Below, piece by piece: positions 23,432 through 33,376 of a DNA stretch of 64,000 bases (position 1 is the first letter of the stretch; each line of letters opens with the position of its first letter). The notes beneath the pieces are model-generated. The model did not search any database and was not told where the DNA came from. It saw nothing but the letters and a program-made list of their open reading frames with translations. The translations under genes and the position numbers were made by a program. Source of the DNA: Clostridia bacterium (GTDB lineage: Bacteria > Bacillota > Clostridia > Christensenellales > Borkfalkiaceae); assembly GCA_900767885.1 (NCBI GenBank), contig CAAGAU010000025.1, positions 10,614 to 74,613 of the forward strand, given 5' to 3'.

Positions 23432-26380
23432 ATGAAGAAGATTTCAAAACTCGTTTTAACCATAACCGCGATTATCTGCCTGGCGGCGTTCTGCGCCTTG
23501 TCGGCAGGTTGCAAAAAGAACAACGCCGACGATAATTCGCCCATTGCCGACGGCGATTGCGGCATAATCGGAGCGGCGACCGTTCAGTCGGGCGAAACCT
23601 ATACTCCAGAAGTGTTTATTAAAAACGGAGTAAAAATCGACTCCGTCGCGCTTACCGATAAAGACGGCAGACCTGTGGAGTTGGGAACGAATTATTCTTT
23701 CGAGGCTTACGGTCTGGGCGTATATACCTATAAAGCCGTTTTCGTTAAAGGTAACGACAAGCGCGAAGTTACTTTAAGCGTTACCGTAAAAGACGAGGTC
23801 GCGCCCGTTATAGAGGGTAAGATAGCCGATAAAAACGGCGTGGAGATAGGCTATTACAACAATTTTGCCGCCGACCTTGCCACTTTGAACGTAACCGACA
23901 ACTACGACTCGAAGCAGCATATCGCCGCAAAAGTAAAGAGCATATCTTTCGGCGGAACGGTATTCGATAATTCCGAAAACGTTCAGTCGTTCTTTCTCGA
24001 TAAGATAGGCGAGTACACCGTAAACGTCGAAGTTTCGGACAGGAGCGGCAACAAAACGACGACCGACTACAAAATCAACACCGCGGATACGACCGCGCCG
24101 ATAATCAAGCGCGTAGATTCGGTTTACGCGTGGGCGGGCGAAAGCGTTAAAATACCCACGCCCGAAGTTTACGAAATAGGCGAGTACGAATTAACCGCGA
24201 CGGTTAAAGCGGGCGAAAAAGAAATACCCCTTGTAAACGGCGCGTTTAATGCGAGCGAAACGGGGGTTTACACCGTAACTTATACCGCCCGCGATTCTTC
24301 CGGCAACGTTTCCGAGCCGGTAACGAGTTTGCTTAACGTGATTGCAAGAGGTACGGTAGCGGACTTCGGCAACGCCGACGAGGCGGACTTCTGGCAAGCC
24401 GATAACAACGAAAAATACGTTTTAAACGATAAAATGGTAGTTTACGGCGACGGAAACGGCGCAGTGGAAAGACAGAATATAAACGCCGATTGGTCGGAGT
24501 ATAAGACGATTTCTTTAATTTACGAAAATTATAAAGCGTCGAATTTGTCGCTCAGACTGTTTATTAAACAAAACGGCAGATACGTATCCGTGTGCGATAT
24601 TAAAGTGGACGCGGCTACGTCTTCGGGCGTAAACCTTCCCACGGCGAAGAGGCAGACGTTCAACGTAGATCTTACGGGTTACGGACTCGATCTTTCCGCC
24701 GCGGAGGCGATAAAAATAGGCGTTTTAAGCAAGGGCGCGTATAAAATAGGTCTTGAAAAAATTACGCTCGGCAAAGAAGAGATAGTTTACGCTAAGCCTT
24801 CGTCTGCGATAGACGGGTACACCTCGCTTGCGGACTTTTCCTCCGACCTTGCGGTTACAAAATCGTATAACGGCGGTATTGCGTATAACACGGACGAAAA
24901 ATATATCCTTACGGGCAGCCGTTCGGCAAAAATAAGTCTTGCGCCCGGCGATTACGCAGGCGCGGAATTCACTCCGATAACCGTTAAAAACGACGGCGAC
25001 ACGATAGCGGCTTACGTTTATTCCGCAGTCTACGCCCGCATAAAACTCGGCGTTAAACTCGATTCCGATTTGTACGAATCTTCCGTATTTTCGCTTAAAC
25101 CCGGCTGGAACAAAGTAGAGTGGCTTATCGGCGCGGAAAACGAAACGTCGCTTAAGAAAATGAAGTTGAGCGAGTTTACCATAAGATCGCAGGAAGGGTT
25201 CTCGACGGTAGTTTACGTCGACGGACTCGGCTATATAAACAGGGGCGGCTTTACGGACGAAGAATTGTTCATAGGCGAAACGACTTTCGGCGCGGCTTAC
25301 GGCGACGAGTTTATAATTCCGTCGGCGTTCAACCCCGCATATCAGAGATATATATCCTCTTATAAAGTAGCGGTTCTTGACGGAATATCGAGCCTTGCCG
25401 ACGTTAAAAACCTTGAAAATTACGGTTTTAACGAGAATACGACGGCGGAAGGACTTTATGCTGCGAGAAAACTCGAAAGCGGAAAGGAATACACCCTCGT
25501 GTACGTTGCAAACGACGTTTACGGCGAAGAACATATTGCGGTTTATCCCCTTTACGCCGAAAAGAACGTGCTTGATTTTAAGCTTACTTTGCCTACGTTC
25601 TTCGTTTCGACCGAATACGATCTGAGTAAGGTCCAGGCGTTTTCCGACGTGTATAACGACGATCAGTTAAACGGCGCGGAACTCGAAGTTTATTATAAAA
25701 AAGACGGGTTCGTAAAATGGACCAATCTCAATAAAAAGGCGTTTGTCGCCAAGGAAACGGGTTTTTATCAGTTTAAATACGTGCTTAAATGCAAAGATTC
25801 CCGCGCGGAACACATATACCGCGAGTTTATTCACGGCAAGGGCGTAGTTGCGGACTTCGAACTTCAACTTTCGGGCAATTATTACGGTTTCGGGCTTGAT
25901 TATTCCCGCGATCACGCCGTCCGTAACGACCCCGATTACGACCCCGAAAAGACGATACTTTACCTTGAAACTCAAATATCCGAGGAATGGTCTTACGACG
26001 GCGACCGTTCGCTTAAATACGTTACCAATATGACGGGTTGGGGCGGTTTCTGGTTGTTTGACAGCCATACCAAACTTCTCGACGTAAACGATTGTAACGG
26101 TTTCAGCGTGGTTATCAACGCAACGCAACCCACCCGCGGCGCGAGGTTCTCCATAATGACCGAAAAAGGCTGGGTTTTCAGTAAGGAAGTGGATATACAG
26201 TCGGGCGTGCACAGATACACAATAGAGGTTTCTTATACGGACGAGAATACCGACGAAAAGACTACGTACGGCAAGGTGGGCGGACTTATATTCTTTATAC
26301 CTTACGACCCGACCAAGACTTATTACTTCGATTCGCTTTCCTACGTTCACGTGGACGCGGACAGCGTAGTCGAGGTGTAA
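23432..26380 (+). CDS. Large modular surface lipoprotein with Ig-like and carbohydrate-binding-like modules
   Basis: 982 residues from the ATG at 23432; the frame opens earlier, but upstream of the signal peptide it overlaps the promoter. Signal peptide with lipobox LSAGC (Cys27). Residues about 30-300 are three Ig-like domains of the DUF5011/HYR flavour (GVYTYKAVFVKG, GEYTVNVEVSDRSGN, GVYTVTYTARDSSGN). Three beta-sandwich modules follow at about 308-450, 463-605 and 804-982; the last has the EEWSYDGDRSLKYV and GWGGFW signature shared with the next two lipoproteins. It is probably an extracellular glycan-capture protein. No catalytic motif is visible. Confidence 0.85.
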   Translation: MKKISKLVLTITAIICLAAFCALSAGCKKNNADDNSPIADGDCGIIGAATVQSGETYTPEVFIKNGVKIDSVALTDKDGRPVELGTNYSFEAYGLGVYTYKAVFVKGNDKREVTLSVTVKDEVAPVIEGKIADKNGVEIGYYNNFAADLATLNVTDNYDSKQHIAAKVKSISFGGTVFDNSENVQSFFLDKIGEYTVNVEVSDRSGNKTTTDYKINTADTTAPIIKRVDSVYAWAGESVKIPTPEVYEIGEYELTATVKAGEKEIPLVNGAFNASETGVYTVTYTARDSSGNVSEPVTSLLNVIARGTVADFGNADEADFWQADNNEKYVLNDKMVVYGDGNGAVERQNINADWSEYKTISLIYENYKASNLSLRLFIKQNGRYVSVCDIKVDAATSSGVNLPTAKRQTFNVDLTGYGLDLSAAEAIKIGVLSKGAYKIGLEKITLGKEEIVYAKPSSAIDGYTSLADFSSDLAVTKSYNGGIAYNTDEKYILTGSRSAKISLAPGDYAGAEFTPITVKNDGDTIAAYVYSAVYARIKLGVKLDSDLYESSVFSLKPGWNKVEWLIGAENETSLKKMKLSEFTIRSQEGFSTVVYVDGLGYINRGGFTDEELFIGETTFGAAYGDEFIIPSAFNPAYQRYISSYKVAVLDGISSLADVKNLENYGFNENTTAEGLYAARKLESGKEYTLVYVANDVYGEEHIAVYPLYAEKNVLDFKLTLPTFFVSTEYDLSKVQAFSDVYNDDQLNGAELEVYYKKDGFVKWTNLNKKAFVAKETGFYQFKYVLKCKDSRAEHIYREFIHGKGVVADFELQLSGNYYGFGLDYSRDHAVRNDPDYDPEKTILYLETQISEEWSYDGDRSLKYVTNMTGWGGFWLFDSHTKLLDVNDCNGFSVVINATQPTRGARFSIMTEKGWVFSKEVDIQSGVHRYTIEVSYTDENTDEKTTYGKVGGLIFFIPYDPTKTYYFDSLSYVHVDADSVVEV

Positions 26381-26442
26381 TCAGGTACGGAACGCAGTAT
26401 ATGCGACGTAATAAATAAAACTTTTCCAAGAGGAGGAAAAAC

Positions 26443-28104
26443 ATGAAAAGGAAAATTTTAGCATTAGTTACGGCTATAGTTACAATTTTCAGCGCGACGG
26501 CTTTTGCAGGCTGCGCGGGCAACAACGACTCCGGTAAAGATTCCGGTTCGGGTTCTCAGACCGGTTCGGGTTCTCAAGAGCAAATCTATAAGGCTCCCGA
26601 AATGACGCTTTCGTACGACGAAGTTTATATCGCCGAGAATGCGACTTACGATTTACTCGACGGCGTTACCGTAAAAGACGAATACGACGCCGACCTTAAA
26701 GCGACGGCGGACAAGAGTTCTGCCGATATAGCCATGGCGGGCGATTATACCGTTACTTACAAAGCGAAAAACTCTAAAGGCAAAGAGGTAAGCAAAACCC
26801 GTACTATTCACGTTATAGGCGCGGTTATAGGCGACCGTATCGCCGTTAAAAAGGGCGGAAAGGTAATGCTTCCCACCTTCACGAAAGAAGTTCCCGGATC
26901 CGAACTCACGGTAGAATATAAAGGCGAACTCGACGAAGATTATACCGCCGTCGAAACCGACGATGCGGGCGATTATATAATCGATCTTGCCGCGGCGGAT
27001 TACGACGTTAAGTATACTTTGAGAGATACCGCCAAGCTCAACCTTGAAAAGACCGTTAAAGTTACGGTATACGAGGCGGCTACTCACGACAAACTCAACG
27101 TAGTTGCAGGCGGAACTTACTCGTTCGCTCAACCCGCGGTATCCGAAAACGTAGCCGCGGTAAGAGTAGAATACAAGAAGGGCGACGGCGAATTTACCGC
27201 AATCACCGCAAACGAAGAGAGCGGCAAATACGATATAGCCGACTTTACGGCGGGCAAGTACGAAGTTAAATATACTTTCGTTCTCGTAGAAGAGGACGAG
27301 GAAACGGGCGTTAAGGAACTTTCCGCCGAATACGTTACGGAAATTAACGCTATCGCCGCAAGACTTGAAAGCACTAATATAGAGCAGATAACCGCCGATA
27401 AGGCGACTAATATAGAGTTGCGCTTGCCCGTGGTAAGCGAAGGCGTTACTTACGCCGCTACAATAAGGGAACTCCTTCCCGACGCGCAGGCTACCGCGCT
27501 CACCAAAAACGACGCGGGCAAATATATACTTGCAACCATAGCGGAAGGTCAGGCTTACGAAATCAAGTATACCTATACTTATGCGGACGGCACCGACCTC
27601 GGCTGGGATAGTTACATGGTATACTTCAAACCTACCAAAAACGTTCTCGATATGGAAAACGCAGCCATGTTCGCCGCTCCTTACGATGGGTCGGGACAGA
27701 ATACTCAATCCGACGAGCAATCGTTAAGCGGTAACTATTCGCACAAAGCGTTGTTCTATCAAGGCAACTACGGCAACTGGCACGGCTTTAATTCCGTAGG
27801 GTTTACGACGGACGGCGAAGTGAACCACGTAAGTTTTTATGCGTACACCGACGCCGATATCGAGTGGAACTTTGGTCTTTGGGTTGCTGCCGACACGGGT
27901 TCTAACGCTTACGCGCAAAACACGCCTGTTGACGCGACCAAGGTAGATTCTATAAAATTCAAAGCGGGTTGGAACAGATATACGCTGGATCTTCACCTTA
28001 CGTTTACTACTTTGAACACTTATACGTTCTATTGTCAGGAACCGGCTAAAGCGACGGGCAGCAATTTCGTTTACTTTGACGATATGTGGTTTTATAAAGC
28101 GTAA
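26443..28104 (+). CDS. Modular surface lipoprotein, Ig-like domains plus one C-terminal beta-sandwich
   Basis: 553 residues. The signal peptide ends in lipobox FAGC (Cys24), then a Ser/Gly spacer. Four or so Ig-like repeats span about 45-395, with recurring AGDYTVTYKAKN, KYDIADFTAGKYEVKYTF and similar endings. The final 150 residues (from NVLDMENAAMF, about 401) form the same sandwich module as in its neighbours, here with SLSGNYSHKALFYQGN, GWNRYTLDL and FVYFDDMWFY. AAGAGGAGG precedes the ATG. Role by inference: surface binding of the locus substrate. Confidence 0.85.
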   Translation: MKRKILALVTAIVTIFSATAFAGCAGNNDSGKDSGSGSQTGSGSQEQIYKAPEMTLSYDEVYIAENATYDLLDGVTVKDEYDADLKATADKSSADIAMAGDYTVTYKAKNSKGKEVSKTRTIHVIGAVIGDRIAVKKGGKVMLPTFTKEVPGSELTVEYKGELDEDYTAVETDDAGDYIIDLAAADYDVKYTLRDTAKLNLEKTVKVTVYEAATHDKLNVVAGGTYSFAQPAVSENVAAVRVEYKKGDGEFTAITANEESGKYDIADFTAGKYEVKYTFVLVEEDEETGVKELSAEYVTEINAIAARLESTNIEQITADKATNIELRLPVVSEGVTYAATIRELLPDAQATALTKNDAGKYILATIAEGQAYEIKYTYTYADGTDLGWDSYMVYFKPTKNVLDMENAAMFAAPYDGSGQNTQSDEQSLSGNYSHKALFYQGNYGNWHGFNSVGFTTDGEVNHVSFYAYTDADIEWNFGLWVAADTGSNAYAQNTPVDATKVDSIKFKAGWNRYTLDLHLTFTTLNTYTFYCQEPAKATGSNFVYFDDMWFYKA

Positions 28105-28121
28105 TAACGGATAAGACCGAT

Positions 28122-28162
28122 AGTTTTCGCGCGGCGGCGCAAATCCGCCGCGCGAAAAAACT
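28122..28162. other. Strong intergenic stem-loop without T-run
   Basis: TTTTCGCGCGGCGG and CCGCCGCGCGAAAA form a 14-bp perfect stem with a 7-base loop just past the second lipoprotein gene. No T-run follows in the direction of transcription, so it is better read as an mRNA-protecting or processing hairpin than as a terminator. It would permit uneven expression of the genes on either side. Confidence 0.7.
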
Positions 28163-28254
28163 TTAAGATAACTCGGATTAAATTAAAATGCGTTTTTTCT
28201 CATATCTCAACGCATAAAAATATCGCCCCGAGCGGGCGAAACGATAAGGAAAAT

Positions 28255-31200
28255 ATGAAAAAAAGTATATTATTGATATTATCATTGATAGCGGCGTTAT
28301 CCGTAAGCGTTTTTGCGGCGGGTTGCCACGGAAAAGATAATTCGTCTTCGGGCGGTTCGCAGACGGGCGGCAGTTCGACGGGCGGCACGACCGGAAGCAC
28401 CGCGATCGATTCCGAAATTACTTTTAACGGCGAAGATAAATATATAGTTCTTACGGGGACTTCTCTCGAAGGACTGGTTACGGCAAGCGATGCAAACGGC
28501 AACGCGGTAGCCGTTACCGTAAAAGACGACGGCGGCTATAAAGCCGACGAAACCGGCGTTTATAATGTAGTATATAAGGCGGGCGACGGCGCGGCGGAAA
28601 AAGAAAAATCCGTTACGGTAGAGGTTGCAAGCATAGAAATAGATTTTTCCGATACGAAGTTTTTCGTAACGGGCGAATATACGTTGAATAAACCCACGGT
28701 TGTGGCAACGGGTAAGGTCGTTGCGGGGCTTTCGTATAAAATCGGCGACGCCGAAAAGTTCACCTCGGTAACGTTCGATAAAAAAGGGCAGGCTAAACTT
28801 TCGTTTACCGCGCCGGGCGAATACGTTTTAAAAGCGAAAGCAAGTATCGACGGAGTTTTGCTTGAAAGAGAGTATAAATATACGGGCGTGGGCGTTTCGG
28901 CAAACGATTCCGATTACGAGGCAAACGTAGGCAAAGCGTTTAAAATCCCCGCGGTTACTTTCTCCTCTAACGCAAGCGGCGAGCAAAAATATTCGGTAGC
29001 AAAAAGCGGCGACGAAAACTTTACGGCTGTAAACGGCGACAGTTATACTTTTACCGAAGTCGGATATTACGACGTAAGATACAGCGTGGAAGTAAACGGC
29101 GAAGTTTTCAGTTACGACCATATCGCTTACGCGAGGGACGCCGAAAAGGTGGATATAGACTGCGAAACAGTAGACGGTAAGAATTTTTACGGTCTGGGCG
29201 TAGCGGAAATAGACTACAAGCAGTATTACGACGTGTTTTTCAATAAAGATAACGCGCAACTCGACGTAAGTTCCGACTGGTCGCACGACGGTAAATATTC
29301 GCTTTTGCAAAGGAGCGGAGCGTTCTGGGGCGGAATAGTCTTTACCAAAGCCAAGGAGTTAAAATCGGCGGCAAACGCCTTATCCTGCTATATTTACAGT
29401 AAAGACGATTACCGTAACGCCGAAATTCTTATTTACACGGGCGAAAAGGACGGCGAAGGCAAGGACGTAATAGCAACGGCTGTTTTCGATTTGAAAAAAG
29501 GCGAAGGCAAATACTATCTCGGCTTTGACAAAGAGTTTACCGCTATAAAGGAAATCCGCACGCACGTACCCACGGGCGGTCTTGCGGAGTACTATATAGA
29601 CTCGATTAAGTTCGATAAACTCGACGTTTCAAACGTGCTTACTCTTGGCGATATAGCGATATCCGGCAGCGAACTCGACGCGGGCGATTCGTTGGAATTG
29701 CCTCTGCCGCAGGCTACGTCTACGGTTTATACTCAGGCTCAACTTAAAAAAGGCAGTTATAAAATATATTATTCCGCGGACGGCGGCGAAGAAACGGAAG
29801 TTACGCCCGAAAACGGTAAATATATAATGAAGAACGTAATTACGGGTACTTACGAGTTCCGTTACGTATTCGAATGCGAAGGCTCGGTTGCGGAAAAGAC
29901 CGTAACCGTCAACGTTGCAAAATACGACGTTACCGCAAACTTTATTAAAGAAGGAACGGTAGGCGAAAAGATAACCGTTACCGATATAGCGGGCTTTGAC
30001 GACGGCGCGACGGTAACTTACTCCGTCAAACTTAACGGTAAGGAAATAAAGACCGAAAAGGTCGGCGGCGGATTTGCGTTCGTCCCGGACGAAATCGGTT
30101 ACTATACGGTCTATATCAAAGCCGCAACTGCGGGCAAGTGGGGCGAGTTGACCGACGAAATTTACGTCCGCGAGTACGATACGGCAATGGACTTCGACGG
30201 CGAATCGCATAAGGGCTACGTTACTTCTTACGAGCCGTCCACCAGCGATTGCTACGTTTCGCTTTCCGACGAGTGGAGTTACGACGGCAGATATTCGATA
30301 TATTTCGCCGCGTCGTCCACAAACGGCTGGTACGGTCTTAAAAATATTAACTACAAAACCACAGATAAGTCGAATGCTCTTACTTTCGTTATAAATTCGG
30401 TAGTGGATTTCACCGCGCCGATATCCATCTGGGTAAGGACCTCGAACGGTGATTTTTACAGCGAAAACTTTTACGTAAAACAAGGCGTAAAGAGTTATAC
30501 GATAAGATTCGGCAACACCGCCGCGACCGCCGTTACCGACCCGAAAGAGTTGGGAACCGTACAGTGTCTGGCTTTTCAGTATACAAGCGGCGACCTTAAA
30601 AAGACGATGTATATGGACTCGTTCACGTTCCACCCGTACTCGGCTTTCGACGCGGATATAATAAAACCGCAGATTAAATTCAACGAGGAATATACTTTTA
30701 CCCGCCCCGCAATAACGAGCGAGTGGCTTACCGCAGAGGAGATAGCCGCGCTTAAATTCAGGGTTATCTGCGAGGTAAACGGAACGACCCGAGAAATAGA
30801 GCCGATTGACGGAATTATAAAATATACGGTAACGGCCCCGGGTATATATAAGTTTACGCTTTCGGTGGAACACAGGTATCATAAAGTCGGCGAAACTTTC
30901 GTCTACGCGTTTAAAACGGTGGATATCAACGCGACTTTGCCCGATAAGATCGTTGCCGCTAAGGACGTGGAATTTGAAGAACCGACCGTAGAAAACGGCG
31001 GACTTAAAAGCGAAGAAGATTTGTCCGAGGCGGAAGTGGGCATATTCTACGCGGTAAACGGCAGCGAGCAGTTTACCCAACTCACCTATAAAAAGGGCAA
31101 GTGGATATTCAACGCAGAAAGCGACGGAATATATATTATTCGCTACGTGGTAACGGTAGGCGATATAATAGCGACCAAGGAATACGAAGTGCGCGTAAAC

Positions 31201-32007
31201 GCCGCGGGCGTGTTTATGGACTTCGAGCCGAACGGCACTAACGGATACGTTCCGTATCCTTACGACAACTCTTCGCACTTCCACGCCAAACTTACCGACG
31301 AATGGAGCCACGAGGGAGATTATTCCGTAAAAGTAGAATTCAAGAGCGGCGGCTGGTACGGATTTACTTATTACGACGATACGTTTAAAGTACCCGAAGG
31401 CACCGATAAAATCAGTTTCTGGGTCAAGTCGGACAGAACCATGACTTTGCCTTCGTTCCTGGCGTTTTCCGCGTGGGACGCCTCCGCAAACGGCGGCGCG
31501 GGCGCGTATCAGTGGTATTACGGCGAAGAGATCATGATAGAGGAAGGCGTAAACCTTTACGAAACGAGAATCCGCTCGTATAAAGATCTCGGCACGACGG
31601 TTAAATTTACTCCTGCCATGGCGGGCGCGATAAAGTACTTTACCTTCCACGTGGAAGGGCTGGACGAGAGCAAGCACGACGACTTCGGCGCGCAGATGTA
31701 TTTTGACGAAATACGCTTCGGCAACAGCGAGGACGCGTCCTTAAACGTAACTCTTCAGTCCGCTACGGTCGGCAAAGAGTACACGATAGATTACAACTCG
31801 CCCAACGGTTTCGGCAGAGAAAAGATTCAGGTTTCCTATAAAAAGGAAGGCGAAACCGAATGGCGCGATATATACGTTACCAAGTCCTACAAAGGCGAGG
31901 CGATAACTTATACGTTCGACTTCGAGGGCAAGGCGGATATAAGAATTATAGCATACTGCAAAGACAAATCGGTTTTGTTCCGCGGTACGCTTACAATCAA
32001 AAAGTAG
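28255..32007 (+). CDS. Giant modular surface lipoprotein with three repeated beta-sandwich modules
   Basis: 1250 residues. Signal peptide ends FAAGC (Cys24); a Ser/Gly/Thr spacer runs to about 48. Ig-like domains alternate with three copies of one module, at about 299-455, 641-795 and 985-1157. Each opens with a D(I/F)(D/E) strand and GY/GLG, carries (D/E)EWSxxGxYS or SDWSHDGKYS, then GWYGF or FWGGI, and closes with YxDxIxF. This pattern recalls carbohydrate-binding jelly rolls, but I do not recognise a named CBM. AAGGAAAAT precedes the ATG. It is the largest of three related lipoproteins at the head of the locus. Confidence 0.85.
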   Translation: MKKSILLILSLIAALSVSVFAAGCHGKDNSSSGGSQTGGSSTGGTTGSTAIDSEITFNGEDKYIVLTGTSLEGLVTASDANGNAVAVTVKDDGGYKADETGVYNVVYKAGDGAAEKEKSVTVEVASIEIDFSDTKFFVTGEYTLNKPTVVATGKVVAGLSYKIGDAEKFTSVTFDKKGQAKLSFTAPGEYVLKAKASIDGVLLEREYKYTGVGVSANDSDYEANVGKAFKIPAVTFSSNASGEQKYSVAKSGDENFTAVNGDSYTFTEVGYYDVRYSVEVNGEVFSYDHIAYARDAEKVDIDCETVDGKNFYGLGVAEIDYKQYYDVFFNKDNAQLDVSSDWSHDGKYSLLQRSGAFWGGIVFTKAKELKSAANALSCYIYSKDDYRNAEILIYTGEKDGEGKDVIATAVFDLKKGEGKYYLGFDKEFTAIKEIRTHVPTGGLAEYYIDSIKFDKLDVSNVLTLGDIAISGSELDAGDSLELPLPQATSTVYTQAQLKKGSYKIYYSADGGEETEVTPENGKYIMKNVITGTYEFRYVFECEGSVAEKTVTVNVAKYDVTANFIKEGTVGEKITVTDIAGFDDGATVTYSVKLNGKEIKTEKVGGGFAFVPDEIGYYTVYIKAATAGKWGELTDEIYVREYDTAMDFDGESHKGYVTSYEPSTSDCYVSLSDEWSYDGRYSIYFAASSTNGWYGLKNINYKTTDKSNALTFVINSVVDFTAPISIWVRTSNGDFYSENFYVKQGVKSYTIRFGNTAATAVTDPKELGTVQCLAFQYTSGDLKKTMYMDSFTFHPYSAFDADIIKPQIKFNEEYTFTRPAITSEWLTAEEIAALKFRVICEVNGTTREIEPIDGIIKYTVTAPGIYKFTLSVEHRYHKVGETFVYAFKTVDINATLPDKIVAAKDVEFEEPTVENGGLKSEEDLSEAEVGIFYAVNGSEQFTQLTYKKGKWIFNAESDGIYIIRYVVTVGDIIATKEYEVRVNAAGVFMDFEPNGTNGYVPYPYDNSSHFHAKLTDEWSHEGDYSVKVEFKSGGWYGFTYYDDTFKVPEGTDKISFWVKSDRTMTLPSFLAFSAWDASANGGAGAYQWYYGEEIMIEEGVNLYETRIRSYKDLGTTVKFTPAMAGAIKYFTFHVEGLDESKHDDFGAQMYFDEIRFGNSEDASLNVTLQSATVGKEYTIDYNSPNGFGREKIQVSYKKEGETEWRDIYVTKSYKGEAITYTFDFEGKADIRIIAYCKDKSVLFRGTLTIKK

Positions 32008-32014
32008 ACGCGGT

Positions 32015-32052
32015 GCGTTTTTATCCGCTTTTGAAAAAGCGGATAAAAACGC
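32015..32052. other. Perfect 16-bp intergenic stem-loop without T-run
   Basis: GCGTTTTTATCCGCTT pairs perfectly with AAGCGGATAAAAACGC around TTGAAA, directly after the third lipoprotein gene. As with the hairpin at 28122, no T-run follows. Confidence 0.8.
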
Positions 32053-32095
32053 CCGGGCGCGTCGGTTAAACGATACCGACCGGAGGAATTATAGA

Positions 32096-33328
32096 ATGTT
32101 AAATTGCGCAATATTAGGTTACGGCAATCGCGGTTCGATTTACGCCGATCTCCTTTATAAAACGGAAGGCGTAAAAATAACCGCCGTGTGCGACGTAAAC
32201 CCCGAAAATCTCGGAATTGCGAAACGGAAATACGGTCTGGAAGATAAAGATTGCTTTTCTTCCGACGAGGAATTTTTCAAGGCGAAACGCGGCGACTGCG
32301 TAGTAATCGCAACGATGGACAGGCTGCACGTAAGGCACGCCGTGGCGGCGTTGAAAACGGGTTACGACGTTTTACTCGAAAAACCCATAGCCACCTGCCT
32401 TAAAGACTGCGAGCATATAGAACGTGCGGTTGAAAAATCGGGCAAAAGGATTCTCGTGTGCCACGTTCTTCGTTACACCGCGTTTTTCAGAAAAATAAAA
32501 GAACTTTTAACCCAAGGCGCGATAGGCGACGTGGTATCGGTAAGCGAGGCGGAAGACGTACATTTCGTACACTACTGGCTGAGTTTTTTGCACGGCAACT
32601 GGCACAGCGAAGAAAGTTCGAGTTCGGTTATCCTGCAAAAGTGCTGCCACGACTTCGATATCATATCCTGGCTTATAGGCAAAAACTGCGTAACGGTTTC
32701 GTCTATGGGTAATCTCGCGGTATATAAAAAGGAAAATAAACCCGCGGGCGCGGCGGATTATTGCTGCGACTGTAAGTATATAGACGACTGCGAATACAGC
32801 GGCATACGCATTATGACAGCCGATCCCGAATGGCTTAAAGGGTATTACCCGGATATGACCTGCGACCGCGACGGAGTGGTAAAAGTCCTTTCGGATAAAA
32901 ACTGTCCGTTTTCGGAATGCGCGTTTTCGGGTAAAAACGACGTTATGACCGACCAGATAGTCAACATGCGATATGAAAACGGAGTAGTCGCCCAGATGAT
33001 TATGAGCGGTTTTTCGGGCAAGGGCAGGCGTGAAATAACAATTCACGGTTCCAGGGGCGAAATCTACGGCTATATGGGCGTCGAGTCCGTAAAGATTTTC
33101 TATCGTCCGTTTATGAATCCCGAGGTAGTTTACGACCTTACGTCGGACAGCGCCAATTCGGGACACGGCGGCGGCGACGAGAGCATTATAAGGAGTTTCG
33201 TCGCGTATCTGCGCGACGGCATAGACGACGGCTCGCTGTCGAAAATAGAAGATTCGCTCATGAGCCATAAAATCGCTTTTGCGGCGGAACAATCAAGGAA
33301 AAAAGAAGGTCAACCCGTAAAAATATAA
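32096..33328 (+). CDS. Gfo/Idh/MocA family oxidoreductase
   Basis: A 410-residue NAD(P)-dependent sugar oxidoreductase. The Rossmann fold begins CAILGYGNRGSIYADLL (GxGxxG at about 9-14), followed by VCDVNPENL, the family EKP motif in VLLEKPIAT, and the catalytic-type KCCHDFDII (KxxHDxD). A cysteine-rich insert with DYCCDCKYIDDCEYS and CPFSEC near residues 220-285 could bind a metal; related inserts occur in some family members. GGAGG precedes the ATG. In this locus it may oxidise or epimerise a released sugar. Confidence 0.9.
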   Translation: MLNCAILGYGNRGSIYADLLYKTEGVKITAVCDVNPENLGIAKRKYGLEDKDCFSSDEEFFKAKRGDCVVIATMDRLHVRHAVAALKTGYDVLLEKPIATCLKDCEHIERAVEKSGKRILVCHVLRYTAFFRKIKELLTQGAIGDVVSVSEAEDVHFVHYWLSFLHGNWHSEESSSSVILQKCCHDFDIISWLIGKNCVTVSSMGNLAVYKKENKPAGAADYCCDCKYIDDCEYSGIRIMTADPEWLKGYYPDMTCDRDGVVKVLSDKNCPFSECAFSGKNDVMTDQIVNMRYENGVVAQMIMSGFSGKGRREITIHGSRGEIYGYMGVESVKIFYRPFMNPEVVYDLTSDSANSGHGGGDESIIRSFVAYLRDGIDDGSLSKIEDSLMSHKIAFAAEQSRKKEGQPVKI

Positions 33329-33376
33329 GTTGCGGGTACGACGGAAAATAAATATATCAAGGAGTTAAGTTTAAAG

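Noticed and set aside
29629..31677. A 682-residue open frame on the minus strand
   Set aside because: It is the mirror of the lipoprotein gene on the other strand. Codon bias with few T-starting codons leaves the antisense open. No ribosome binding site, and an implausible Arg/Tyr/Phe-rich composition.
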